From an uncultured Collinsella sp. (lineage in GTDB: Bacteria > Actinomycetota > Coriobacteriia > Coriobacteriales > Coriobacteriaceae), in assembly GCA_900757495.1 (NCBI GenBank), contig CAAENX010000029.1, positions 62,001 through 126,000 of the forward strand: a stretch of 64,000 nt of DNA, given 5' to 3'. The position numbers and the translations under genes were made by a program. The notes under the pieces are model-generated. The model was not told the DNA's origin. It made no database searches and saw only the letters and a list, made by a program, of their open reading frames with translations. This document shows, in pieces, positions 49,825 through 58,554 of this stretch (position 1 is the stretch's first letter; each line of letters begins with the position of its first letter).

Positions 49825-50682
49825 ATGGCACTTGTTACCACCGAAAAGATGCTCAAGGACGCTCAGGCCGGCCACTACGCCGTCGGCGCGTTCAACGTCG
49901 AGAACCTCGAGTTTGTTATGGCCGTTCTGGCCGCTGCCGAGGAGACCAAGTCCCCCGTCATCATGCAGACCACCCCGGGCACCATCAAGACCGCTGGTCT
50001 GGACTACTTCTACGGCATGGTCAAGGCTGCCGCCGAGCGCGCTTCCGTGCCCGTCGCTCTGCACCTCGATCACGGCGATGGCTATGACCGCTGCATGCAG
50101 GCTTTCCGCACCGGCTACACTTCTGTCATGATTGACGGCTCGCACGAGTCCTTCGAGGACAACATTGCCCTGACCAAGTCCGTCGCCGACGCTGGCCGCG
50201 CCATGGGCGTGCCCGTCGAGGCCGAGCTCGGCAAGGTTGGCGGCAAGGAGGACGACGGTCCCGCGGTTGAGGGCGAGAGCCCCTACACCGATCCTGCCGA
50301 GGCCAAGGAGTTCGTCGAGCGCACCGGCTGCACCTCGCTGGCCATTGGCGTTGGCACCAGCCACGGCGTGTACACGAGCGATCCGCACATCGAGCAGTCC
50401 GTGGTCAAGGCCATCCGCGACGCCGTCGACGTGCCGCTGGTTCTGCACGGCACCTCCGGTGTGCCCGATGAGCAGGTTGCCGAGGCCGTGAAGAACGGCA
50501 TCTGCAAGGTCAACTACGCCACCGAGCTGCGTCAGGCCTACACCAAGGGCTTCATGGCCTACATGGCCGAGAACCCCGCCTGCTTCGATCCCAAGAAGCC
50601 GGCCAAGGAGGGCATGCGTGAGATCACCGAGCTGGTTAAGATCCGCATGACCAACCTCAACTCTGTGGGCAAAGCAGAGTAA
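49825..50682 (+). CDS. Class II tagatose/fructose-bisphosphate aldolase (GatY/KbaY-like)
   Basis: A 285-residue zinc aldolase. HLDHGD at 80-85 (His80, Asp82, His83), DGSHESF near 110, AELGKVGGKEDD near 145 and GTSGVPDEQVAEAVKNGICKVN near 220-240 (quoted in part) place it with GatY/KbaY/AgaY rather than the longer FbaA group. It splits tagatose-1,6-bisphosphate or fructose-1,6-bisphosphate into triose phosphates. It is the only aldolase in the window and no class I LacD is seen, so it is the natural last step of the pathway. AGGAG at 49811 sets the start. Confidence 0.9.
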   Translation: MALVTTEKMLKDAQAGHYAVGAFNVENLEFVMAVLAAAEETKSPVIMQTTPGTIKTAGLDYFYGMVKAAAERASVPVALHLDHGDGYDRCMQAFRTGYTSVMIDGSHESFEDNIALTKSVADAGRAMGVPVEAELGKVGGKEDDGPAVEGESPYTDPAEAKEFVERTGCTSLAIGVGTSHGVYTSDPHIEQSVVKAIRDAVDVPLVLHGTSGVPDEQVAEAVKNGICKVNYATELRQAYTKGFMAYMAENPACFDPKKPAKEGMREITELVKIRMTNLNSVGKAE

Positions 50683-50715
50683 CAGCAAGGGTACTCCGAC
50701 TCGCTACATATCCCG

Positions 50716-50840
50716 GGGAGGGACGAGGGCTTAGTTCCCCAATCGTCCTCGGGCATGCAAAAAGCCTCGCTGCGCACTTCGCGCGGCGAGGCTTTTTGCC
50801 CCCTGCGGAAAGATTGGGGAACTAAGCCCTCGTCCCTCCC
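50716..50840. terminator. Nested hairpin and bidirectional terminator
   Basis: Positions 50716-50744 are the exact reverse complement of 50812-50840 (29 bases). Inside, GCAAAAAGCCTCGC (50757) and GCGAGGCTTTTTGC (50786) make a terminator with T-runs for both strands. The outer arms are far longer than termination needs. Confidence 0.85.
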
Positions 50841-51004
50841 AGGTTGACCTACTCGAGGTCGTCGCCCTTGTGGCGTTAGGGCGGAAAATAATAAGAAGCC
50901 TTCGCGCTGCGGAATGATTTTGGAAACTAAGTACGGGGACCCGCCCAAACCGTCCTGCTCAATCGCCCTTGTGGTGTTGGGGCTGAAAGGGTGGGACGCG
51001 TGGG
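50841..51004. other. Spacer with no gene
   Basis: Holds CGCCCTTGTGG-type phrases twice (50870 and 50960), suggesting a decayed repeat. No frame with family features. Confidence 0.4.
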
Positions 51005-51628
51005 TTATTTGGTTGTTAGGGCTAACAGGTCGTTGGGGGTTTTGAGGTTGTAGGTGGCATTTGGGATATCTTGGTGTGATCCCCATGCTGCTCTGGCAAA
51101 ACTGACCCCTGCTGAAGTTGCGCATTGTTCGTCGTAGACGGTGTCGCCAACGTAGACGACGTTGCCAGGATTCGCGCCCGTACGCCGGAGATATTCGAGC
51201 ATGGGAGCGGGTGCGGGTTTATGTTCGGTTGTGTCTTCGACAAGGATGATGTGCTCAAAATACTTATCGAAGCCAAGGGGTGCAATTTCGTCTGTGTATT
51301 CGTCGCGCGCACGTGAGGAGACGATGCCAAGTTTGCAGCCGTTGTTGGCGAGTGTTGCGATGACTTCAAGCAAACCTGGAAACACGCTGATGGTGCTTTT
51401 AAAGCTGGCGGCAACTTGGCACCAGCGATCCAACGTTGCCTGCGAGTAGATTCCAAGTTTCTCAAGGGCATCCTTGCCGGGTATGCCGAGGGCAAATTCA
51501 AGCTCGTGTCGGGGGAGCGTTTTGCCGGTCTCTTCTTGGACAATCTGGACAAGCGATGATAGAACGCTTTCTTCTGTATCTGCCAATGTCCCATCAACGT
51601 CAAATACGATATGGTCAAAGTGCTTCAT
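51005..51628 (-). CDS. HAD family phosphatase (Gph/PpaX-like)
   Basis: A 207-residue haloacid-dehalogenase-like hydrolase. Motif I VFDVDGTLAD gives nucleophile Asp10 and Asp12; motif II SSRAR near 105; lysine motif HKPAPAP near 138; motif IV VGDTVYDEQ near 160. An alpha-helical cap (about 18-80) follows motif I as in phosphoglycolate phosphatases. Substrate unknown; these often dephosphorylate sugar phosphates or pyrophosphate. It lies 56 bases downstream of the AraC gene on the same strand. Confidence 0.88.
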   Translation of the reverse strand: MKHFDHIVFDVDGTLADTEESVLSSLVQIVQEETGKTLPRHELEFALGIPGKDALEKLGIYSQATLDRWCQVAASFKSTISVFPGLLEVIATLANNGCKLGIVSSRARDEYTDEIAPLGFDKYFEHIILVEDTTEHKPAPAPMLEYLRRTGANPGNVVYVGDTVYDEQCATSAGVSFARAAWGSHQDIPNATYNLKTPNDLLALTTK

Positions 51629-51684
51629 ATGATTGCTCCTCTCTGTTGTTTGCCTGCAAGTTTGATGCGGTGACAGAAGAAAGG

Positions 51685-52623
51685 CTAGCGGGATTTCTGC
51701 CTGGTGCTATCGAGATTCTGCCTCGCTGCTCGATAGCTCGAAGGAGTGCATCCCATTTGTTCTTTAAATACCTGGCCAAGATGGCTTGCTGTCGCAAAGC
51801 CGCATTGGCGCGCGACTGTCTGGACCGTTCGCGTGGTGTGTGTCAAAAGTTCGCAAGCACGGTTTACGCGGTATGCGCGCAGATATGCCGCCGGGGTCGT
51901 TCCTGTGCAAGCTTCGATAATGCGGTAACACTCTCTTTCGCTTACGCCGGCTGCAGATGCCATCTGGGGCACATCTATAGCGGCTGCATAGTTCGCGCGG
52001 ATATAGTCCAGGATTGCCTTGAACTGTACGTCGCGGTTGGTCATCCAAGAGGCGCCGTCGGAAGAAAAGAGCGGTTCGGCCTTGGCGTAAATCTGAACCC
52101 AGAGCTCTGACAAGCTATTCCGAAGCGCCATCTCGTTCTGCGGCCGTTGAAGGTCGTGGTTAAAGGAACTCTTTAGCAAATCGATAAAGGGCATATCGTC
52201 GGGGTTGGTGGGCGACCATTTGAGCACATCGACGCCTCGACATTGCAGTAAAGGATTGATATAGCGCTTTTGAAGGCGTCCCGCGGGATCGCCGAGCATC
52301 GACGGCTGAAAGATATGCAACATTTGAATGGCTGGTGCCGAATTGGGTGATTGCAGCGTGCTGTGCAAAACGCCGCCGTTGATAAAGCCGGCGGACCCTT
52401 CCTCAAAGCGTACGTGCTCATGAGCCGCGCGCGTTCGATAGTCAATCGCTCCCTGCTCCATGTAGAAAAGCTCAACTTCGGAATGCCAGTGCCAGGGGAC
52501 GGAATTGCCCGGATAGCGAGCGAATTCTGCGCGTTCGGCAATATAGGGCCAGTCATCGGCGGTCTCGGGAAACGCTTCCTCGCGTCCTCCGCGGTGCAAT
52601 TCTATGTGATCCATGTTTCGCAT
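51685..52623 (-). CDS. AraC family regulator with cupin sensor
   Basis: A 312-residue regulator: N-terminal cupin (about 30-130, with PWHWHSEVELFYMEQGAIDY) and a C-terminal AraC double HTH (about 205-305, VPQMASAAGVSERECYRII and VARQCGFATASHLGQVFK). Family members activate sugar or glycan genes. Nothing carbohydrate-related is directly adjacent; the HAD gene downstream may be its target or may share its operon. The first ATG is used; a second lies three codons later. Confidence 0.88.
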   Translation of the reverse strand: MRNMDHIELHRGGREEAFPETADDWPYIAERAEFARYPGNSVPWHWHSEVELFYMEQGAIDYRTRAAHEHVRFEEGSAGFINGGVLHSTLQSPNSAPAIQMLHIFQPSMLGDPAGRLQKRYINPLLQCRGVDVLKWSPTNPDDMPFIDLLKSSFNHDLQRPQNEMALRNSLSELWVQIYAKAEPLFSSDGASWMTNRDVQFKAILDYIRANYAAAIDVPQMASAAGVSERECYRIIEACTGTTPAAYLRAYRVNRACELLTHTTRTVQTVARQCGFATASHLGQVFKEQMGCTPSSYRAARQNLDSTRQKSR

Positions 52624-52648
52624 GGCATCAGTATAAAGCGCGATGGGC

Positions 52649-52858
52649 TTAGATTGCTCTTGCCTGTTCGGGGAACGCCTTGTTTAGAGATGCTTGGAGC
52701 TTTTCGAACGATGCTCGCAGGTTGAGGCTCTGGTCGGTTGAACGTTTGGCTTTTGTGGTGGGGGAGTCGAGGCGGCCGTTTCTCTGTGTCGGGGGGAAGG
52801 AGAAAAGGTCTGCATGTTTTAGGGATGGCTGCTGTGCTGCGTCATTGGAAGAATGCAT
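52649..52858 (-). CDS. Small hypothetical protein
   Basis: A 69-residue frame 25 bases upstream of the AraC gene on the same strand. Polar N-terminus, then a helix-forming end (LRASFEKLQASLNKAFPEQA). An operator-like palindrome GGCA-N6-TGCC and a TAATACT box lie about 70 bases upstream. No family recognised; it could be a leader peptide or chance. Confidence 0.35.
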   Translation of the reverse strand: MHSSNDAAQQPSLKHADLFSFPPTQRNGRLDSPTTKAKRSTDQSLNLRASFEKLQASLNKAFPEQARAI

Positions 52859-53112
52859 GCTTATGCGGCCTCCTCGATGTCCACCAAAAGGTTGCGCTCG
52901 GGGTATGCTGCTAGGTCCCGTGCGTTGGCAGTATTATGCCGCGGCCGTCGCAAAGAAGCGCTAAAGAAAGGCTTAATGAGGTTTGGCGTTACGATGAAAC
53001 CGCAGGTCAGAGGTATCGAGTAACACTCTTGAAAGGTTTTGGGCTTAAGGGCTTTCTAAGGTTTGTGACGTGGATGTGGCTCGCCTGTGTGGGGTGTGTG
53101 GACGGCTCGTTC
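52859..53112. other. Intergenic region with possible gene remnant
   Basis: On the minus strand the codons just before the TAA at 52863 read TANARDLAAYPERNLLVDIEE, protein-like but with no start codon in a short open frame. The phrase AAACCGCAGGTCAGAG (about 52999) recurs near 57416. Otherwise nothing recognisable. Confidence 0.3.
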
Positions 53113-54099
53113 CTAGCGCTGAGGTGCGGCGGCGCGCACCTGCTCGATGACCTTTTCCATCGTGGCGTCGATGCGGTCTTTTTTGAGCTCGCATTCCCAG
53201 ATGGTTATGGGTGTCCAGCCCATTTGAGTGAGTGCTGCCACGGCAGCGCGGTCGCGCTCGACGTTGCGACGGAACTTTGCCTCCCAAAAATCAACATTGC
53301 GCTTGGGCTGGCTCGGGTTGCACTTGGGGCAGCGGTGCCAAAAGCAGCCGTTGACGAAGATGGCGATCTTGCGGCCGGGGAAGGCGATGTCGGGCTTGCC
53401 GGGTACCTTCCATTCCAAACGATAGCCCGTAAGGCCCGCGGCCCGTAGGCGCTGACGTACGAGCAGCTCGGGCTTGGTGTTGGCGCGCTTGTTGCCCTTC
53501 ATGGACTTTTTGATGGCGGCGCGACGGCGGACCAGTTCGCGCTCGTCAGCGGAGAGGTCCGAGGTATCGATGCCGTCGAGCAGACCGGGCTTGGGACGCT
53601 TTTTGCTGCGGCGTTTAGGTGCGCGCTTGGGTTTGGTGGCGGGTTTGTCGGTTGTGTTGGGCGCGGCGTCATCGGCGGAGCTTGCCTCAAGCCGATCTTC
53701 CTTTAACTCAATCAGAGCATCAATGAGCCCCTTGTCGGCGGGCATCCATTCCACCGTGGCAAGCGAGGTGCGTGGAATCCAGCGGATATCAAGCTGGCGG
53801 TCGTGTTTCTGGGGCTCATCGGATTCATCGGCGAGCGAGCAGTAGTAACACTCCATGGAGAGATGAAAATCGGGGTAGTCATACTCAACGGTGTAGAAAT
53901 CACGCAGGTTGGTGACTTTTACCTGTAGCTCTTCCATAAGCTCGCGGCGCACGGCGTCCTCGGGCATCTCGCCGCGCATGAGCTTGCCACCGGGGAACTC
54001 CCAAAGTCCCCGCATGTCGCCATAGCCGCGCTGCACGGCAAGCAGCTCGTCAGATCCATCCTTGCGAATGATCCCAGTGGCAACATGAACAGTCTTCAA
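53113..54099 (-). CDS. Nudix hydrolase - Vsr mismatch endonuclease fusion
   Basis: A 328-residue two-domain protein. Residues 1-130 are a Nudix (MutT/CTP-pyrophosphohydrolase) domain; the Nudix box runs from Gly38 to Val60 with its REL-x-EE core. A basic linker (about 145-185, KPKRAPKRRSKKRPKPG) leads to a complete Vsr domain (about 190-328) with NTKPELLVRQRLR, the catalytic KPDIAF, the zinc-site FVNGCFWHRCPKC, and WEAKFRRNVERDR. Vsr nicks next to T:G mismatches arising from deaminated 5-methylcytosine; MutT-type domains remove damaged nucleotides. Start taken as TTG 54099 with GAGAGG upstream; longer frames run into the ABC gene region. No cytosine methylase is nearby. Confidence 0.9.
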   Translation of the reverse strand: MKTVHVATGIIRKDGSDELLAVQRGYGDMRGLWEFPGGKLMRGEMPEDAVRRELMEELQVKVTNLRDFYTVEYDYPDFHLSMECYYCSLADESDEPQKHDRQLDIRWIPRTSLATVEWMPADKGLIDALIELKEDRLEASSADDAAPNTTDKPATKPKRAPKRRSKKRPKPGLLDGIDTSDLSADERELVRRRAAIKKSMKGNKRANTKPELLVRQRLRAAGLTGYRLEWKVPGKPDIAFPGRKIAIFVNGCFWHRCPKCNPSQPKRNVDFWEAKFRRNVERDRAAVAALTQMGWTPITIWECELKKDRIDATMEKVIEQVRAAAPQR

Positions 54100-54247
54100 C
54101 AGGAGTCCTCTCTCAACATCAACAAGTGACAGGCTAGCTACCCCTACCTTACACAACGGTAAGGCAAGCGTAAGCCATATCGATGGTAGCCGACTCGGCT
54201 TCTTGCGACTATAGATGCCGTAGACTAATCGCAAGAAAGGACTCGGT

Positions 54248-55033
54248 ATGCAAACCACGCACATGGCGACCCCGGTACTGGAGGTCGCGCATCTCGAAAA
54301 GGTATATGGAGCGCTGGGCAACGTGACCCGCGCGCTCAACGACGTCAGCTTTACCGTCAACCGCGGCGAATTCGTTGGCATCATGGGCGCCTCGGGCTCG
54401 GGCAAGTCGACGTTGCTCAACTGCGTCTCGACCATCGATAGCGCCACGAGCGGCACCATCCGCATCAACGGCCAGGACGTAACACGCATGAAGCAGGCCA
54501 AGCTCTCGCAGTTCCGCCGCGAGGAACTCGGCTTTATCTTCCAGGACTCTAACCTGCTCGATACGCTCACGGCACGCGAGAACATCGCCCTTCCGCTCAC
54601 CATCGCCCGTACAAACTCGGCGGAGATCTCGACCCGCGTGCAGGATGTGGCCGCGCGCCTGTCCATTAGCCAAGTGCTCGACAAGTATCCCTACCAGATG
54701 TCCGGCGGCCAGCAGCAGCGCGTTGCCGCGGCTCGCGCGCTCGTCACCGACCCCACTATGATCATGGCCGACGAGCCCACCGGCGCCCTCGATTCCAAGA
54801 GCGCTCGTCTGCTGCTCGAGAGCCTAGAGGCCCTTAACCGCCGCCTGCGCGCCACCGTGCTCATGGTTACGCACGACAGCTTTGCCGCCAGCTACACGAG
54901 CCGTGTGCTGTTTATTCGCGACGGCAAGATCTTCACCGAGCTGCGCCGCGGCGACACCGACCGCCGAGAGTTCTTCGACCGCATTATGGAGGTCGTTGCC
55001 ATGATGGGCGGTGAGGGCTCCGATGCTCTGTAA
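54248..55033 (+). CDS. ABC transporter ATP-binding protein (BceA/MacB type)
   Basis: A 261-residue ATPase. Walker A GASGSGKST at 47-55, signature MSGGQQQRVAAARAL near 155, Walker B MIMADEPTGALDS with the TGALD loop typical of the MacB/LolD/BceA group that powers FtsX-like permeases. AAAGGA stands seven bases before the ATG. Its 3' end overlaps the permease gene by 11 bases. Bce-type pairs mostly protect against peptide antibiotics; no two-component system lies alongside. Confidence 0.92.
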   Translation: MQTTHMATPVLEVAHLEKVYGALGNVTRALNDVSFTVNRGEFVGIMGASGSGKSTLLNCVSTIDSATSGTIRINGQDVTRMKQAKLSQFRREELGFIFQDSNLLDTLTARENIALPLTIARTNSAEISTRVQDVAARLSISQVLDKYPYQMSGGQQQRVAAARALVTDPTMIMADEPTGALDSKSARLLLESLEALNRRLRATVLMVTHDSFAASYTSRVLFIRDGKIFTELRRGDTDRREFFDRIMEVVAMMGGEGSDAL

Positions 55034-57260
55034 ACTCGCTTGGGGCAACGTCCGCCGCGCCGGCCGCGATTACCTCGTCTACTTGCTGACGCTCACCCTA
55101 GGCGTCACGGTCTTCTATGCTTTCAACACCGTCTCGATGCAGGTCGACATTGCCGGCATCGAGGAAGAGGGACTGTCCGAGCTCATGGGCACCATGCTCG
55201 GTTACCTTACGTACTTTTTGGCCGGCGTCATGGCCTTTTTGATGGTGTACGCCAATAACTTCATCATGAAACGCCGCAAAAAGGAGTTTGGCCTGTACCA
55301 GGTGCTTGGCATGGGGCGCGGGCGCGTCGCCACGATTATGGCGCTCGAGACCGTGATCGTTTCGGTCGGCGCTTTTGTCGCCGGCATTGTGCTGGGCGTG
55401 GGGCTCTCCCAGCTCATGACGTTCTTTACGGCCTCGCTCTTTAAGACGCAGATTGCCGATTTTCACTTCTTTTTCTCGGTGCATGCGTTCAACCTGACAC
55501 TTGCCTGCATGCTCGTAATGTTTGTGCTCACGCTACTGCTGAACCTGCGCGCCGTGCGTCGTACCAAACTCATCGAGCTTATGGGTGCCGAGCGCCGCAA
55601 CGAGAGCATCAAGACACGCAATCCCTGGATTGCGATTGCCATCTTTACCGTGGGCGTGCTACTTGTGGGCGTGGCCTATTACCGTCTGCTGCGCGATGGG
55701 TTCCCGCTAACCGAGACGGGCGACAAGCTGGACGGGGCCATGAGCCAGTTCGGCATTACGACCGCTATGGTTACGGTGGGCACCTTTGCCCTGTTCTGGG
55801 GACTCTCGGGCATGCTCATCAAGCTGCTGCAGAGCCTGCGCGGCGTGTATTGGCGCGGCCTCAACATGTTTACTGTGCGCCAGCTTGCGGCCAAGGTCAA
55901 TACGGTGTGCTTTTCGATGGGCGTCATCGCGATGATTCTGTTCCTTGCCATTACCTCGGTGACGTGCGGTATGTCGATTGCCAACGTGATGAACGAGAAT
56001 CTGGAGCGCTATAACCCTGTTGACGTGTCTCAGACGTATATCTATTACACGCCCGAAACGCTCGACTACTACAAGGAGTATGTCAATCCGTCTGAGGCCG
56101 ATCGCATGGTGCTGGCCGATGCAACGGTCGATTTGTACGCTGCATGGCATGGCGATCGTAAAGATCCCGATAACGTTGCAGACGGTATTAAGGGCAAGTC
56201 GGCGGACAACAACGACGAGACCAGCAAGAAGGTCAATATCGCCGATGTTGCCGGTGAGCATGTGCAGATCGATTCGTATCTGAGTTACCCGCTTGGCGGC
56301 TCGGGCCCCTCGGTGGTGGCGGGTGAGATGTGCAAGGCCATGGGTGAAAAGCTTCCCAAGGCGCTCGAGGGAAGCAACGCCGATGCGATGGGTCTGTATG
56401 TGACGCCGGCGAGCCAGTACAACAAACTGCGCCAGATGATGGGCGAGGAGCCGGTGAGCATTGGCCGCGACCAGTATCTGCTCACGTGCGATATGGGCGG
56501 TGAGCTGGGCGACCTGTACACCAAGTATATGGCTGGTGGCCATGCCCTAACCTTGGGCGGGCATACGCTCAAGCCCGCAACCGATAAGTCGGACGAGGAC
56601 ACGGCGGCCATCGCCAACTCGGCGATGGGCAGCAATCCCGGTACCGTGGTCGTAGCCGATGAGCTGCTGTCCCAGCTTAATCTGCAACCGTATTCCAGTA
56701 ATCTGCTCGTTAATTACAAACAGGGTATGGATACGACCGAGGCAGACGAGAGCATTAAATACACCTTGCTCGACAATCTGCTCGTTGACGGCAAGGAGCC
56801 GGGGTCGTGGGGAGTCTTCATCACGCGTTCCGAGATGTACACGCAAGCAGCGCAGATGAACGGCATGATTAGCTATCTGGCCATCTACATTGGCTTTGTG
56901 CTGGTCGTTGCGTGCGCGGCAATCCTATCGATCCAGCAGCTCTCCAATGTGGCCGACGGCAGCCGCAGCTATCGTGTGCTGGCGCAGATCGGCTGTGACG
57001 ACCGCCAGATCCGGCATTCGGTGATGGCGCAGCAAGCGGTGTTCTTCCTGTTCCCGCTGGCAGTGGGCTTGGCGCACTCCTTTGTGGCGCTCAAGGTGAT
57101 CATCGAGCTGGTGAGCGTATTCGGTGATATGAGCATCGCCGGCACCGTGGGCCTCACCTGCGCGATTTTCCTGGCGGCCTATGGTGGCTACTTCCTGGTA
57201 ACGTACCTCATGAGCGCCGGCATGGTACAAGCTGCCATCGCCACCCGCTACAGCGAGTAA
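55023..57260 (+). CDS. FtsX-like ABC permease (BceB type)
   Basis: A 745-residue permease. It has about ten membrane helices: one near the N-terminus, groups at about 50-270 and the last three at 610-735, with a large extracellular domain at about 320-600, the BceB layout. MKRRKKEFGLYQVLGMGR near 85 is the FtsX coupling-helix motif, repeated as SRSYRVLAQIGCDDRQI near 650. The ATG at 55023 is preceded by GAGGG. Works with the ATPase above; substrate unknown, antimicrobial peptides being the usual guess. Confidence 0.92.
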   Translation: MLCKLAWGNVRRAGRDYLVYLLTLTLGVTVFYAFNTVSMQVDIAGIEEEGLSELMGTMLGYLTYFLAGVMAFLMVYANNFIMKRRKKEFGLYQVLGMGRGRVATIMALETVIVSVGAFVAGIVLGVGLSQLMTFFTASLFKTQIADFHFFFSVHAFNLTLACMLVMFVLTLLLNLRAVRRTKLIELMGAERRNESIKTRNPWIAIAIFTVGVLLVGVAYYRLLRDGFPLTETGDKLDGAMSQFGITTAMVTVGTFALFWGLSGMLIKLLQSLRGVYWRGLNMFTVRQLAAKVNTVCFSMGVIAMILFLAITSVTCGMSIANVMNENLERYNPVDVSQTYIYYTPETLDYYKEYVNPSEADRMVLADATVDLYAAWHGDRKDPDNVADGIKGKSADNNDETSKKVNIADVAGEHVQIDSYLSYPLGGSGPSVVAGEMCKAMGEKLPKALEGSNADAMGLYVTPASQYNKLRQMMGEEPVSIGRDQYLLTCDMGGELGDLYTKYMAGGHALTLGGHTLKPATDKSDEDTAAIANSAMGSNPGTVVVADELLSQLNLQPYSSNLLVNYKQGMDTTEADESIKYTLLDNLLVDGKEPGSWGVFITRSEMYTQAAQMNGMISYLAIYIGFVLVVACAAILSIQQLSNVADGSRSYRVLAQIGCDDRQIRHSVMAQQAVFFLFPLAVGLAHSFVALKVIIELVSVFGDMSIAGTVGLTCAIFLAAYGGYFLVTYLMSAGMVQAAIATRYSE

Positions 57261-57295
57261 CAAGCGGGCAAAACCGTCGCAAAATCAGAGCGAAT

Positions 57296-57337
57296 AACCG
57301 CCGCGAAGGGACCAGGGGCCCTTTCGCGGCGGTTTTT
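57296..57337 (+). terminator. Terminator of the ABC operon
   Basis: AACCGCCGCGAAGGG / CCCTTTCGCGGCGGTT stem followed by TTTTG. Confidence 0.92.
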
Positions 57338-57359
57338 GCCAACCTGGTGCGTCTCAGAT

Positions 57360-57590
57360 ACAAGTGAGTAGACTTATTTGGATATACCGAGCACACCGCG
57401 ACAAGTGCCCAATAAAACCGCAGGTCAGAGCTGTGTCGATTTGGGGCGTGCTCGGCCTTCTGCAAAAAGCCTACTCACTTGGTTTTCGCTGTTAGAAGGC
57501 CGTCGCGAGGGAAAGCAGTTCCCTCGCGACGGCCTTCACGTTTGCCCAGATAAAACCTGCCAAAATAAACCTGTCCCTTTTTGGCAGGTT
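57360..57590. repeat. Inverted-repeat region between ABC operon and aguR
   Basis: CAAGTGAGTAGACTTATTTG at 57361 and its imperfect complement ending CAAAAAGCCTACTCACTTGG at 57483 flank CCGAGCAC / GTGCTCGG. Then GAAGGCCGTCGCGAGGGA (57495) pairs with TCCCTCGCGACGGCCTTC (57521), and AACCTGCCAAAA / TTTTTGGCAGGTT (57554-57592) likely ends aguR. No gene. Confidence 0.7.
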
Positions 57591-58554
57591 ATCGCTTCCA
57601 AAAGTGGAGGATGAGCGTCGTGCGGTTTTGCTGTTCGGTTTTGACCAGGATGTTGTGGATGTGGGTCTTGACGGTGCCCACGGCAAGGAATAGCTCGTCA
57701 GCGATCTCTTGGTTCGATTTGCCCAGTACGACCAGACGCATAACTTCGGTCTCACGGTTGGAGAGCTTGTAGGCGTTGCGATAGAAGGGCATCTGCTCTT
57801 CGATGTGTTGATCAAGATCGCTGACGTTCTTTTCCTCGGGCGCCTCCTGCATGCGGATTGAAAGCACGTGGTAGGAGTAGATGATCAGCAGAATCGCAAA
57901 GTAGCAGGCAAAGACGTTTTCGCTAAAGTTGCGCTCGGACAGATATAGTTGCAGCCAAGAGGGCGCCAAGCTCATGGGGACCACCAGAATGTTGTAGAAA
58001 TCCTCGGCAACGATGCAACCGACCAGAATAGCGCCGATAATCAGGTGCTTTTGTTGGTTGTTGACACGTGCCTTCAGCTCGACTTGTGTGCTCTTGCGTG
58101 CCGTCCAAAAGATATATAGCCCCACGAAAACAAGGAATACCTGACGCATCGTGTAGTAGAGCCATTGATGAATGGGGCCGTAGGGGACAGCGACGATAAT
58201 CAGCAGCTCGCTCAGCAAGAACGTTGCGACGGGAATGACAAACTGCTTTTTTGAATGCTTGTCGAGCAAATCCATGGCAATGAGCCAAATAAAAGCCTGC
58301 GAAGCGGTCGCCACAAAGGTCCGCAACACAGGCATGGTAATTGAGTAATAGTCGCTGGCTGGAAAACTCTGGTTTTGCAGCGTGTATTCAAAAAAGAAAA
58401 TCTCGGTCATCTCGATGGCATAGCAGATAAATACGCCGCTGCCATAGATAAAGAAGCGTCGACGGGACGAGGCATAGGCGGCAAGCGAGAGCACCGCCGT
58501 CACAATACAGATCACGAGTATCGCTAGGGTATAGAAGAACATCAGGGTGTTCAT
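57589..58554 (-). CDS. aguR: AguR-like membrane LuxR regulator
   Basis: A 321-residue regulator with about seven membrane helices in residues 5-235 and a cytoplasmic LuxR HTH at 264-321 (LSNRETEVMRLVVLGKSNQE, then VGTVKTHIHNILVK). AguR, the agmatine-responsive activator of the agmatine deiminase operon in lactococci and streptococci, has just this build, and this gene is divergent from ptcA-aguD-aguA. The assignment is by architecture and position, not by a conserved motif, and coriobacteria have many membrane LuxR proteins. Confidence 0.75.
   Translation of the reverse strand: MNTLMFFYTLAILVICIVTAVLSLAAYASSRRRFFIYGSGVFICYAIEMTEIFFFEYTLQNQSFPASDYYSITMPVLRTFVATASQAFIWLIAMDLLDKHSKKQFVIPVATFLLSELLIIVAVPYGPIHQWLYYTMRQVFLVFVGLYIFWTARKSTQVELKARVNNQQKHLIIGAILVGCIVAEDFYNILVVPMSLAPSWLQLYLSERNFSENVFACYFAILLIIYSYHVLSIRMQEAPEEKNVSDLDQHIEEQMPFYRNAYKLSNRETEVMRLVVLGKSNQEIADELFLAVGTVKTHIHNILVKTEQQNRTTLILHFWKR

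Noticed and set aside
52863..53040. Possible small gene on the minus strand ending NLLVDIEEAA
   Set aside because: Protein-like end but no start codon with a ribosome site; kept only as a possible remnant.
54100..54684. N-terminal extension of the Nudix-Vsr frame
   Set aside because: It would run through the divergent ABC promoter and gene; family sequence begins at the TTG 54099.
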